Shown here piece after piece: positions 43,038 through 51,732 of a DNA stretch of 64,000 nucleotides. Location: assembly GCA_910585435.1 (NCBI GenBank), contig CAJUEJ010000016.1:16107-80106 (forward strand), given 5' to 3'. The translations under genes and the position numbers were made by a program. The notes under the pieces are model-generated. The model had not been told where the DNA came from, did no database searches, and worked only from the letters and a program-made list of their open reading frames with translations. Each line of letters begins with the position of its first letter. Within the stretch, counting starts at the first letter, position 1. The stretch is from an uncultured Hungatella sp. GTDB lineage: Bacteria; Bacillota; Clostridia; Lachnospirales; Lachnospiraceae.

Positions 43038-43254
43038 ATGATTTCACCTCCTGATTGTGGAAGAGCGGTCTGGGAAACTCCCTTGCACCCATCTTTGCGG
43101 CTGATTTTCCAAGACTGCTTGTGGAAAACTGTCAGAATCTTAAAATAAGTATAGCATAGCTAAAATGCAAAGTCTATTATTATTTAGGCGAGTCTGGCCA
43201 GCCTGCTTAGAAGCGGTCTGTTTAGAAGGCCTGGAAAAATGTGTGAAAACGGCA

Positions 43255-43283
43255 TTGTATTTGTCGGAAAAATGGGATATGCT
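43255..43283 (+). promoter_or_regulatory. Promoter of mobB-mobA
   Basis: TTGTAT (43255-43260) and TATGCT (43278-43283) are 17 bases apart, 38 bases before the start codon. No molybdenum-cofactor riboswitch was recognised. Confidence 0.5.
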
Positions 43284-43321
43284 GTAAATAATTTATTTTT
43301 TAGAAAGGTAAAATCTGATTT

Positions 43322-44401
43322 ATGTACAAAACTAAAGTTGTGGTAGCAGTCAGCGGAGTAAAAAATTCCGGGAAGACTACCTTGATTACCCGGCTTTTGC
43401 CGTTTTTGACAGGGTATGGGCTGAGGGTTGCCACAATCAAGCATGACGGGCATGAGTTCGAGGGGGATGTGCCGGGGACAGACACGTATAAGCATATGCA
43501 GGCAGGGGCTTACGGGACAGCAGTGTTTTCAGATCGGCGCTTTATGGTAGTAAAGAAGGAGGCCGGTGTGACGGAGGAGCGGCTTTGGGAGATGTTTCCG
43601 GAGGCTGACCTGATTTTGATGGAGGGATTTAAGGGCAGCCGTTATCCGAAGATTGAGACGGCGCGGCAGTGTGTCTCAACGGAACTGGTCTGTGAGAGGG
43701 AAGGGCTTCTGGGGATTGCGGCGGATTTTGATATTCCGGACAGGGGGGAGATTCCCTGTTTTTCTTTGGATGAGGCTGGAGTGATTGCAGATTTGATTTA
43801 TAACTATTGGTATTGCAGCCGGCATATGTCTATGGTTGTACTGGCAGGGGGGAGAAGCAGCCGGATGGGAACGGATAAGGCAGAGCTTCGGCTGGGAGAT
43901 AAGACGTTTCTGCAGCATCAGATTTCCAAGGGAGAGGCGCTGGGGATTGGGGATATTGTGGTTTCTGGGTATAGAGGAAAATGGTGCGAAAGACCGGTGA
44001 TTTTTGACCGGTATCCGGGGAAAGGGCCTTTGGGAGGACTGGAGGCGGCTCTGCGGAGGGTGAGGCACAGGGCGTGTCTTGTGCTTAGTGTGGATGTGCC
44101 CCTTATCTCTGTGGCGGAATTGCGGCGGCTGATTGGGTGCAGCAGAGAGAGCGGAGGAGAGGCTGGCAGCGAGGCTGAGATTACGGTTCTGAGGCATGGC
44201 GGACAGATGGAACCTTTGATTGGGGTTTACAGGAGAGATTTGGCGGATGAGATGGAGAGAAGTCTGGAGGAGGGAAAGGTTCGGAGGTTTTTAGATAAGG
44301 CAGGGTATAAGGTTTATGAGAGTGCGGGGGAGGAAGGGATGTTTTTAAATGTCAATGACTGGGAGGATTATGAGAGGGCGAGAGGCGTGTTGGAATTGTG
44401 A
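43322..44401 (+). CDS. MobB-MobA fusion, molybdopterin-guanine dinucleotide biosynthesis
   Basis: This 359-residue protein joins MobB (about 1-165; P-loop GVKNSGKTTL, then TIKHDGH) to MobA (about 170-359; VLAGGRSSRMGTDKAEL, the GTP-binding and transferase signature, and DVPLIS). MobA links GMP to molybdopterin and MobB is a GTP-binding helper; bis-MGD is the cofactor of the DMSO-reductase family enzyme at 49270. The ribosome site is weak (AAAGG). MoeA follows 127 bases downstream. Confidence 0.92.
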   Translation: MYKTKVVVAVSGVKNSGKTTLITRLLPFLTGYGLRVATIKHDGHEFEGDVPGTDTYKHMQAGAYGTAVFSDRRFMVVKKEAGVTEERLWEMFPEADLILMEGFKGSRYPKIETARQCVSTELVCEREGLLGIAADFDIPDRGEIPCFSLDEAGVIADLIYNYWYCSRHMSMVVLAGGRSSRMGTDKAELRLGDKTFLQHQISKGEALGIGDIVVSGYRGKWCERPVIFDRYPGKGPLGGLEAALRRVRHRACLVLSVDVPLISVAELRRLIGCSRESGGEAGSEAEITVLRHGGQMEPLIGVYRRDLADEMERSLEEGKVRRFLDKAGYKVYESAGEEGMFLNVNDWEDYERARGVLEL

Positions 44402-44528
44402 AAGGTTCGACCAGAGAGGGAGTTATGTAATATTTTTGGGAAGTGTCGGCGTTTTGATAAATATGTTTGAACGCCTGGGATAGCGTAGCTTGTAGAGATT
44501 TCTCACAGGAGGGGAGGCAGGAACGGTT

Positions 44529-45746
44529 ATGGAACGGATTGGTTTGGAGGAGGCTGTGGAGCGGCTGATTGGCGTATCGGCACCCATAGAGGAGACGCGG
44601 CAGCTGGCTTTGGAGGATGGGCTGGGAAGGGTGCTTGCGCAGGAGTACAGGGCAGCATTTCCCCAGCCGCCGTTTAACCGCTCGCCTCTGGACGGATATG
44701 CTCTTCGGGCAAAGGATACGGCAGGGGCATCAAAGGACAGGCCGGCGGTGCTGAAAGTGATTGATAAGATTATGGCCGGCAGGGTGTCTGAAAAGACGGT
44801 GCTTCCCGGAACGGCAGTCCGTCTGATGACTGGCGCTCCTGTTCCGGAAGGTGCGGATTGTGTGGTTGGGCAGGAGGATACGGATTATGGGGAGACGTGT
44901 GTAAGGGTATACAGGGAGTTAAGGGTTCATGAGAATATGGTGGATGCCGGGGAGGATTACCAGGCAGGGACGGTTCTTATGGAGAAGGGAGAGAGGATAG
45001 ACGCTGTGGCGGCAGGGATTCTGGCAGGAGCCGGTATCGGGGAGGTAAAGGTCTACCGCAGGCTGCGTGTGGCGCTTTTTACTACAGGGGATGAGGTGGC
45101 TGCACCGGGGGAGAGCTGTGAGGCCGGAAAGATTTATGATTCCAACCGGTATCTGCTGTGGGGGCGGCTTAAGGAGCTGGGAATCGAGCCGGTGTGCTGG
45201 GAGCATATAGGGGATGAGGCAGAAATGGCTGCGGAACGGATTGCTGCTCTCATCTCAGAGGTGGATATGGTGTTAACCACAGGAGGGGTTTCTGTGGGGG
45301 AGAAGGATATTATGCATGATGTGGTATCGATTCTGAATGGGGACAGGCTGTTCTGGAGGGTTGCACTGAAACCAGGGTCTCCGGTCTTGGCCTTCCGTTT
45401 TCAGGGAAAGCCGGTTATCTGCCTTTCCGGGAATCCGTTCGGGGCGTTTGTGACTCTGGAAATGCTTGTGCGGCCGGTTTTGGCTCATATGACGAGGGAG
45501 CCGCGGCTGGCGCCTGTGAGAAGACAGGCCAGGGTGAAGGGGGGATTTCATAAAAGGAGCAATGTCCGGCGGTTTATCCGGGGAAGTTTTATGGATGGCT
45601 GCGTGGTGCTTCCGGAAGAGGGACATGCTTCCGGTGTTCTGTTTAGTATGAAGGGGTGCAACTGCCTTGTGGATATTCCGGCGGGGAATGAGGGACTGGC
45701 GGATGGGGATGAGGTCGTGGTCTGGCTTCTTTCGTGTATTGTCTGA
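44529..45746 (+). CDS. moeA: Molybdopterin molybdenumtransferase MoeA
   Basis: This 405-residue protein has the MoeA domain order: an N-terminal region with FPQPPFNRSPLDGYALRA, then GTAVRLMTGAPVPEGADCVV, then the MoeA core TTGDEVAAPGE and LTTGGVSVGEKDIM, and a C-terminal beta domain. It inserts molybdate into adenylylated molybdopterin. Together with the upstream MobB-MobA fusion it serves a bis-MGD enzyme. AGGAGGGGAGG is upstream of the ATG. Confidence 0.92.
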   Translation: MERIGLEEAVERLIGVSAPIEETRQLALEDGLGRVLAQEYRAAFPQPPFNRSPLDGYALRAKDTAGASKDRPAVLKVIDKIMAGRVSEKTVLPGTAVRLMTGAPVPEGADCVVGQEDTDYGETCVRVYRELRVHENMVDAGEDYQAGTVLMEKGERIDAVAAGILAGAGIGEVKVYRRLRVALFTTGDEVAAPGESCEAGKIYDSNRYLLWGRLKELGIEPVCWEHIGDEAEMAAERIAALISEVDMVLTTGGVSVGEKDIMHDVVSILNGDRLFWRVALKPGSPVLAFRFQGKPVICLSGNPFGAFVTLEMLVRPVLAHMTREPRLAPVRRQARVKGGFHKRSNVRRFIRGSFMDGCVVLPEEGHASGVLFSMKGCNCLVDIPAGNEGLADGDEVVVWLLSCIV

Positions 45747-45837
45747 TGGAGAGCTGTGTTTGAATATGAAAACTTGTAATTTTGGAGGATAATCATATAA
45801 TTATAGTCAGGAAAAGACGGTAAGGTTAAAGGATGTA

Positions 45838-45866
45838 TTGCATTTTGCATTACAAAAATGTATAAT
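45838..45866 (+). promoter_or_regulatory. Promoter of the DinJ-type antitoxin gene
   Basis: TTGCAT (45838-45843) and TATAAT (45861-45866) are 17 bases apart. Confidence 0.78.
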
Positions 45867-45890
45867 AAAGAAAAAGGAAGGGGCGGCAAA

Positions 45891-46190
45891 ATGGCAGTGC
45901 GAAGTGCAAATGTAAATGTTAGAGTAGAACCAGATATTAAGAAACAGGCAGAAGATATACTGGACAAACTTGGGATATCCGTATCTGCTTTTATCAACAT
46001 GACTTACAGGCAGGTAATTATGAAAAGAGGGATTCCTTTTTCTGTTCAGCTTCCTTCAGAAATCAAAACCCTTGATACGATGGATGACGAGGAATTTGAT
46101 GCGATGATGGAGAGTGGATTGGCACAGGCGAAAAGGGGAGAGGCGATTCCCTGTGAAGAGGCCTTTAGACAGCCAGTTGATGAATATTGA
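45891..46190 (+). CDS. RelB/DinJ-family antitoxin without a partner toxin
   Basis: The ATG at 45891 follows AGGAAGGGG; an 11-codon longer reading overlaps the promoter spacing. The 99-residue protein has the ribbon-helix-helix N-terminus of DinJ (SANVNVRVEPDIKKQAEDIL, then LGISVSAFINMTYRQVI) and a toxin-wrapping C-terminal half. DinJ normally precedes a YafQ/RelE toxin; here the next 120 bases contain only an 8-codon ORF starting at 46181 and then the nhaC promoter. It may be an orphan antitoxin, a domesticated regulator or the remnant of a lost pair. Confidence 0.88.
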   Translation: MAVRSANVNVRVEPDIKKQAEDILDKLGISVSAFINMTYRQVIMKRGIPFSVQLPSEIKTLDTMDDEEFDAMMESGLAQAKRGEAIPCEEAFRQPVDEY

Positions 46191-46253
46191 AGAGTACTAT
46201 TAATATAAATGTACTAAAAATACAAATTATAGTATATTTATGCAAAATACCTA

Positions 46254-46282
46254 TTGACGAACCCTCGAATAGTCCGTATGAT
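46254..46282 (+). promoter_or_regulatory. Promoter of nhaC
   Basis: TTGACG (46254-46259) and TATGAT (46277-46282) are 17 bases apart, 34 bases before the start codon. Confidence 0.72.
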
Positions 46283-46316
46283 ATGAGAAGAATCTTTTGC
46301 AGGGGGGACCGAATCT

Positions 46317-47822
46317 ATGGAGTATGGGTTTTTAAGCTTATTGCCGCCTATTGTGGCAGTTGTCATGGCTATCAAAAGTAAGAATGTTATCTTATCGCTG
46401 TTCTGCGGCGGCTTTGTGGGAACAATGATTTTTGCGTGGGGCAATCCGTTTGCGGCTGTAAAGTCTATCATAGGAGACTATTTTTTCGTTCAGCTTACGG
46501 ATTCTTACAATGCCGGGGTGATTGTACTGGTGATTTTTATCGGTGGCTTTATCAAGCTTATGGAGAAGTCCGGCGGTGCCCAGGCCTTCAGCAAGAGCGT
46601 GTATAAATATGTAAATACCAAGCTGAAGGCCCAGCTGTGTGCGTGGGTGGGAGGAATCCTGATTTTCTTCTCGGATCTGGGGACGCCTCTTTTGGTGGGG
46701 CCGGTGTTTCGGCCGCTGTTTGACAAGCTGAAGATTTCCAGGGAGAAGCTGGCGTGGATTCTGGATTCTACGTCTTCCCCGGTGGCTATCCTGATTCCGT
46801 TTATCGGCTGGGGCGTGTATATCATGGGACTGATTCAGGCGGAGTTTGACAATCTGAATGTGGCCCAGTCGGATTATGCTACTTTTGTGGAGGCCATTCC
46901 CTTTCAGATTTATGCGATTCTGGCAATTATCATGATTCCGTTAGTAGCCTTTACCAGAAAGGATTTTTCTCAGATGAAGAAGGCGGAGGTACAGGCGGCC
47001 CAGAGGGAGTATTCGTTTGAGGAAGACTTACAGGGGGATTCTAAGGAAGACAAAAGGACAGGGACAGGGAATGCAAGGCCCTCTATGGTTATTCTGCCGA
47101 TTATTGTGGTGTTTGCCACGCTGTTTATCACCCTGGCGCCTTTGGGGTTTCCTTTCCGGAAGGTGGACGGGAATGCGTTCCGGGTGGCGCTTACCATGGG
47201 GTATTTTTTTGGAGCCCTGGTTTTGATGGCCTTGATTGGGATTTATAAGGTGAAAGGGTTTCAGGAGACGTTTCGGATTTATGTGGACGGCATGAAAGGG
47301 ATGACGGATGTGGCGGTGACCCTTGTGCTGGCCTGGTCTCTGGGCAGTATGATTAGTGCACTGGGGACTGCGGATTTTATTGTCAATGGGTTGAAGAGTA
47401 TTCATTTTTCTGCTGGCCTGGTGCCGGCGGCAATCTTTCTTTTCGGGGCGTTTGTGTCCTTTTCTACAGGCAGCTCCTGGGGAACCTTTGCCATTATGAT
47501 GCCTTTGGCGATTCCCATGGCCCACGGGTTTGAGGTGCCTTATGCCATTGCTGTGGGGGCGGTTCTGTCGGGGGGATTGTTCGGTGACCATTGTTCGCCT
47601 ATTTCTGACACTACCATTCTTTCTTCTACAGGAGCCCAGTGTGATTTGGTTGACCATGTGAAGACCCAGCTGCCTTATGCCTGTGTCAACGGGGGGATTT
47701 CCATTCTGGCCTTTCTTTTCGCCGGGTTTACAAAAAGTCCGCTGGCAGTGGTGCTGGCGGTGGCGCTTTTGCTGGGAGTGATGTTTGTCTGGGGGAGAAA
47801 AGGTGCTGGAGCTGGAGCGTAA
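46317..47822 (+). CDS. nhaC: Na+/H+ antiporter, NhaC family
   Basis: This 501-residue protein has about 11-12 helices and NhaC-type blocks: FSDLGTPLLVGPVFRPL, LDSTSSPVAILIPFIGWG, STGSSWGTFAIMMPLAIP and GDHCSPISDTTILSS. It should exchange external protons for internal Na+, although some members move amino acids or malate/lactate, so substrate is not certain. A charged cytoplasmic loop (about 220-250) splits the protein. It has its own promoter and terminator. Confidence 0.88.
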   Translation: MEYGFLSLLPPIVAVVMAIKSKNVILSLFCGGFVGTMIFAWGNPFAAVKSIIGDYFFVQLTDSYNAGVIVLVIFIGGFIKLMEKSGGAQAFSKSVYKYVNTKLKAQLCAWVGGILIFFSDLGTPLLVGPVFRPLFDKLKISREKLAWILDSTSSPVAILIPFIGWGVYIMGLIQAEFDNLNVAQSDYATFVEAIPFQIYAILAIIMIPLVAFTRKDFSQMKKAEVQAAQREYSFEEDLQGDSKEDKRTGTGNARPSMVILPIIVVFATLFITLAPLGFPFRKVDGNAFRVALTMGYFFGALVLMALIGIYKVKGFQETFRIYVDGMKGMTDVAVTLVLAWSLGSMISALGTADFIVNGLKSIHFSAGLVPAAIFLFGAFVSFSTGSSWGTFAIMMPLAIPMAHGFEVPYAIAVGAVLSGGLFGDHCSPISDTTILSSTGAQCDLVDHVKTQLPYACVNGGISILAFLFAGFTKSPLAVVLAVALLLGVMFVWGRKGAGAGA

Positions 47823-47891
47823 ACGTTTCGTCTGATGGCTGAGAGATTTGGAGTCTGGAGGTGGATATCTTCTGGGCGGAGTATATTTTTT

Positions 47892-47920
47892 AAGGAGTCT
47901 CCGAAGACGGGACTCCTTTT
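47892..47920 (+). terminator. Intrinsic terminator of nhaC
   Basis: AAGGAGTC-CCG (47892-47903) pairs with CGG-GACTCCTT (47908-47918), followed by TTTT. The opposing HD gene ends at 47919, so it may also slow that transcript. Confidence 0.75.
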
Positions 47921-48599
47921 ATGATGGAAATTGTTGGGCCAACAGGGCTGCCCCCTTTTGATAGGAGGAGTTTACTTCCTGATACAGGTGGTTATAGAAC
48001 GCAACCGCAGCTTTCTGTCGTTCTTTGGCCATGCGTTTCGCTGTTTCCGTATAAAAGCGGGAATATAGTTTTTCCAGCTTATATTTGTATTCCTGGAAGA
48101 AGGACGGTTCAGTATCGTTTTCTCCGGTGGAAACCAATCCGTTAGGAAGAACGGAATACAGGGGCTGGGAAACGCAGCCGTTGTATAGCAGAGTTCTTGC
48201 AATTCCTATTGCGCCGGCCACATCTAATTTGTCTGCGTCAAATAGGATTTTTGCTTCTATGGTTCGGGGTGGATGGTTTTTTCGGTATCGGTGGGATTGG
48301 ATGCATTCTTTTACCTGTTCTGCATAGGATATGTCAAATCCGTGCTTTATGAGAAAATCGTATGCCTTTTGGCCTCCTATGGCGGCATGGCATAAAGAAG
48401 GGTTTTGGAATTGTTCTTTTCTTCCGATGTCATGTAACAGGCAGGCGGCAATCAAAATGTTGTAGTCTGTCTTGTTTTCTGCCGATGCAATTTCTAATGC
48501 GTTGTATAGCACGCGATAGATATGTTCTTTGTCGTGGGCTGCATCTTCCATACAGGAAAGCATATATTGTTCTAGTAAATCGTAGGTTTCTTTCTTCAT
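47919..48599 (-). CDS. HD-domain metal-dependent phosphohydrolase
   Basis: This 226-residue protein is an HD hydrolase with an early His in HDKEHIYRVL, the HD pair in CLLHDIGR and a late Asp in LFDADKLDVAGAIGIART. The layout resembles YedJ-like enzymes that act on nucleotides or nucleic-acid monomers; the substrate is unknown. AAGGAGG precedes the ATG. The Nudix gene lies 16 bases upstream on the same strand, so the two probably form one operon dealing with damaged or excess nucleotides; that role is inferred. Confidence 0.88.
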   Translation of the reverse strand: MKKETYDLLEQYMLSCMEDAAHDKEHIYRVLYNALEIASAENKTDYNILIAACLLHDIGRKEQFQNPSLCHAAIGGQKAYDFLIKHGFDISYAEQVKECIQSHRYRKNHPPRTIEAKILFDADKLDVAGAIGIARTLLYNGCVSQPLYSVLPNGLVSTGENDTEPSFFQEYKYKLEKLYSRFYTETAKRMAKERQKAAVAFYNHLYQEVNSSYQKGAALLAQQFPS

Positions 48600-48615
48600 T
48601 TTGGGCCTCCTTGAT

Positions 48616-49047
48616 TTATAGGTGCAGTGACGCTTTTTCCAGCAGCTTGGGCTGGATATCGGGATAGGTCCACCGGGTTGGCAGCTGAGAGGTTATGATG
48701 ATTTTCTCAATTTCATGGTGCAATTCTGTGTCAAAGCGTTTTATGTCTGCAAAGTACAGCATTCCGAAGCTTTCTTTGCCGTCAAAATTGTCTGGTGCGG
48801 TGACGGAATAGATGCATATGGGGGTTAACTCAAAGTCTAAAGCGCCGGTTTCTTCGTAAAGTTCTCTTCTGGCAGTATCCAGAATGGCTTCTCCCGGCTC
48901 TCTGCGGCCTCCGGGTATTTCCCATGTATCTCTGTCTTTGTGCTTGCAAAATACGTAGTTATCCTGGCTTTTGGATAGTATCACAGCAAATTGAAGTAAT
49001 TCATCTTGGATGTGTTCGTAAAATTGGACTTTTGTCGTTTCTGCCAT
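48616..49047 (-). CDS. Nudix hydrolase
   Basis: This 143-residue protein has a complete Nudix box, GGRREPGEAILDTARRELYEETGA in two overlapping parts (G-x5-E-x7-RE-x2-EE-x-G), with all metal ligands. Such enzymes hydrolyse nucleoside diphosphates linked to another group, such as oxidised nucleotides or NDP-sugars. GAGGAG lies upstream of the ATG. It is the first gene of a two-gene unit with the HD hydrolase. Confidence 0.9.
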   Translation of the reverse strand: MAETTKVQFYEHIQDELLQFAVILSKSQDNYVFCKHKDRDTWEIPGGRREPGEAILDTARRELYEETGALDFELTPICIYSVTAPDNFDGKESFGMLYFADIKRFDTELHHEIEKIIITSQLPTRWTYPDIQPKLLEKASLHL

Positions 49048-49086
49048 TTGGGTTACTCCTCTGTTTGTGGTTTTAAAACGGATGAC

Positions 49087-49123
49087 AGGCTATTCTCTAT
49101 TCGCTGTAAAGGATAGCCTTTTT
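49087..49123 (+). terminator. Terminator-like hairpin facing the plus strand
   Basis: AGGCTAT (49087-49093) pairs with ATAGCCT (49113-49119), followed by a run of T to 49123. No plus-strand gene lies directly upstream, so its job is unclear; it may be an attenuator or the end of an unannotated RNA. Confidence 0.5.
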
Positions 49124-49193
49124 ACGTTACTAAGAGAATTATAACATGTTATATCGGATATTGCTAATAAAGATTTGGGGCGTAAAGTTATTG

Positions 49194-49222
49194 TTGTAAA
49201 ATCTGAAGTGGGATATTAGAAT
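49194..49222 (+). promoter_or_regulatory. Promoter of the molybdoenzyme gene
   Basis: TTGTAA (49194-49199) and TAGAAT (49217-49222) are 17 bases apart, 47 bases before the start codon. Confidence 0.55.
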
Positions 49223-49269
49223 AGAAATCATGAGTGAGTGGGATTTTTGTTTGAAGGAAGGGAGTAGCA

Positions 49270-51732
49270 ATGGGACAGGAAGAGAAAGTGAAGGTTATCC
49301 ATACAACCGGGCGGAATAACTGTGGAGGGCGGTGTGTCATCCATGCCCATGTGAGGGACGGGAGGATAGAGAGGCTGACGACGGACACACAGGAGGCGGC
49401 AGGGTGCGGTGCGCCTTTGACAGCTTGTGTCCGGGGGATGAATTACCACAAGACGTTTCTGGGGGAGGACAGGCTGCGCTATCCTATGAAGCGCGTGGGG
49501 CCCAGAGGGGAAGGAGCGTTTGAGAGGATTAGCTGGCAGGAGGCAGTGGATATCATAGCCGGGGAGTGGATACGGATTCGGGATACTTACGGCCCTGGGT
49601 CCAGGTATGTGAATTATGCCACGGGAATCAGCGCCCTTATGAGGGGCAATACTCTTGCCAAGCGTCTGTTGAGCCTGGACGGAGGGTTTCTGGATTATTA
49701 TAATTCTTACAGCACGGCCTGCATCCGCCAGGCTACGGATTTAATGTACGGAACCAACCGGACGGGGAACAGCCTGGAGGATTGGCTGAATACCAATCTG
49801 ATTATTTTATGGGGGCACAATCCGGCGGAGACCAGGTTTGATACCACCATGTGTTATCTGAAAAAGGCCAGGGAGAAGGGGATTCCTGTGGTGGTGGTGG
49901 ATCCCAGGAAGAATGATACGGTTCTTGCCCTGGATGGGGAGTGGATTCCCATCCGGCCGGCTACGGACAGTGCCATGATGGATGCCATGGCTTATGTGAT
50001 AATTAAGGAGGGGCTGGCGGACCGGGAATTCTTAGACCGGTGCTGCCTGGGGTTTGACAAGGAGCATATGCCGGAGGGGATTGACCCATCGGAGTGTTAT
50101 CTGTCCTATGTGACGGGGGAGAAGGATGGTGTGCCCAAGTCCCCGCAGTGGGCGGAGGAGATTACGGGGGTTAAGAAGGAAACCATAGAAAAGCTGGCGG
50201 TTCGCTATGCCACGGCCAGGCCGGCGGCCTTGATTCAGGGGTATGGGCCTCAGCGGAATGGGTATGGGGAGCAGATTGCCAGAGGCGGCATTCTTCTGGC
50301 GTGTATCACCGGCAATGTGGGTGTAAAGGGGGGATGGGCCAGCGGAACGGCGGACAACGGTGTTCACAGGATGCCGTCCTTTCCTGTGCCGCCGAATCCT
50401 TATCCTATGAAGATTCCTGTGTTTTTGTGGACCGACGGGATAGTCCGGGGACATGAGATGACCGGGCTTGACGGGGTGGCTGTGACGGGGGATGTGCGGC
50501 AGGCTGTGAGACGGTGGAATCCGGAAACTGCAGGGGGGAGCAGGTGGAAGATGGGGACGGATGGGACGGCGCCAGGGCAGGAAGCCGTGTGGAAGGCGGA
50601 CATAGAAGCTGAAGGGAAGACTGGAATCCCCACTGAAATGGGGATAAGACAGGAAGCAGAGGAAATTTCAGTGGATTCCGATGAGGGATTATGGGAAAGA
50701 AACGTACATCTGGCAAGTGACATCAAGATGATTCTCAATCTGGCAGGGAATTGTCTGATTAATCAGCACAGCCACATTAACCGGACAAAAGAGATTCTTA
50801 AGGATACTTCCAAGTGTGAGTTTATTGTGTGCAGCGATTTGTTTATGACATCCAGTGCTAGGTTTGCGGATATTCTGCTTCCCGGCGTGTCCATGTTTGA
50901 GTGTGAGAACATCACCATGCCCTGGCAGTACGGAAATTTTCTGGGATTTAACAACAAGGTGATAGAACCGCTTTTTGAAGGCAGGTTTGAGTATGACTGG
51001 CTCAGCGAGGTGGCGGACCGGCTGGGGCTTAAGGAAGAGTTTACACAAGGAAGGACAGCGGGGCAGTGGCTGGAAAGCATTTACAATGATTTGAGAAAGC
51101 AGGAGACAGAGCTGCCGGACTATGAGACATTTAAAAAGGAAGGGATTTACCGGTATCGGAATAACCCGGGGGTGATTGCCTTTGAGAAGGAGAGAAAAGA
51201 CCCGGACAAGTATCCGTTTCCAACGAAAAGCGGAAGGATTGAGATTTTTTCTGAGAAGGTTTACCGGACAAAATACCGGGAGTTTGTGCCGGCCATTCCC
51301 CGGTATGTGGAGCCTCCGGAGGGGCCCCGGGACCCGCTGGCAGCCAGGTATCCTCTGCAGCTGGTTGGCTGGCATACGAAGCGCAGGTGCCACAGCATCC
51401 ATGACAACAACCAGGCCATGGATAAGCTGGACCCCCAAAGGTTGTGGATGCATGAGAGGGACGCGGCGGCCAGGGGGATTTCGGACGGGGATGAGGTGCT
51501 GGTGTGGAATGACCGGGGGTGTATCCGGATTCCTGTAAGGATAACGGACCGGATTATGGAAGGGGTGACGGCGCTTTCCCAGGGGGCCTGGTATAAGCCG
51601 GACAGGGACGGGGTTGACAGGGCAGGGTCTGTCAATGTTCTCACTTCTTTAAGGCCTACTCCTTATGCAAAGGGGAATCCCCAGCATACCAATCTGGTGG
51701 AGGTGAAGAAAGCGGCGGCACGAGAGATATAG
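49270..51732 (+). CDS. Molybdopterin oxidoreductase, DMSO-reductase family (DmsA-like), cytoplasmic and unaccompanied
   Basis: This 820-residue protein follows the DmsA plan: an N-terminal cluster domain, two molybdopterin domains and a C-terminal dinucleotide-binding domain (from about 700; QLVGWHTKRRCHS). In the cluster motif the first Cys is replaced by Gly14 (TGRNNCGGRC), leaving Cys18, Cys22 and Cys53 plus an extra Cys46. Ser148 in NSYSTACI lines up with the serine Mo ligand of DmsA. There is no twin-arginine leader, so it should stay in the cytoplasm. No DmsB, DmsC or assembly chaperone is nearby. A poorly conserved insert lies at about 380-470. Substrate unknown. Confidence 0.85.
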   Translation: MGQEEKVKVIHTTGRNNCGGRCVIHAHVRDGRIERLTTDTQEAAGCGAPLTACVRGMNYHKTFLGEDRLRYPMKRVGPRGEGAFERISWQEAVDIIAGEWIRIRDTYGPGSRYVNYATGISALMRGNTLAKRLLSLDGGFLDYYNSYSTACIRQATDLMYGTNRTGNSLEDWLNTNLIILWGHNPAETRFDTTMCYLKKAREKGIPVVVVDPRKNDTVLALDGEWIPIRPATDSAMMDAMAYVIIKEGLADREFLDRCCLGFDKEHMPEGIDPSECYLSYVTGEKDGVPKSPQWAEEITGVKKETIEKLAVRYATARPAALIQGYGPQRNGYGEQIARGGILLACITGNVGVKGGWASGTADNGVHRMPSFPVPPNPYPMKIPVFLWTDGIVRGHEMTGLDGVAVTGDVRQAVRRWNPETAGGSRWKMGTDGTAPGQEAVWKADIEAEGKTGIPTEMGIRQEAEEISVDSDEGLWERNVHLASDIKMILNLAGNCLINQHSHINRTKEILKDTSKCEFIVCSDLFMTSSARFADILLPGVSMFECENITMPWQYGNFLGFNNKVIEPLFEGRFEYDWLSEVADRLGLKEEFTQGRTAGQWLESIYNDLRKQETELPDYETFKKEGIYRYRNNPGVIAFEKERKDPDKYPFPTKSGRIEIFSEKVYRTKYREFVPAIPRYVEPPEGPRDPLAARYPLQLVGWHTKRRCHSIHDNNQAMDKLDPQRLWMHERDAAARGISDGDEVLVWNDRGCIRIPVRITDRIMEGVTALSQGAWYKPDRDGVDRAGSVNVLTSLRPTPYAKGNPQHTNLVEVKKAAAREI

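Noticed and set aside
43038..43321. Molybdenum-cofactor riboswitch upstream of mobB-mobA
   Set aside because: I found no multi-stem pattern like the known element, and the promoter sits only about 40 bases before the gene.
46187..46381. 64-codon ORF as a possible toxin partner for the DinJ-type antitoxin
   Set aside because: No YafQ/RelE motifs, and it overlaps the nhaC promoter and start.
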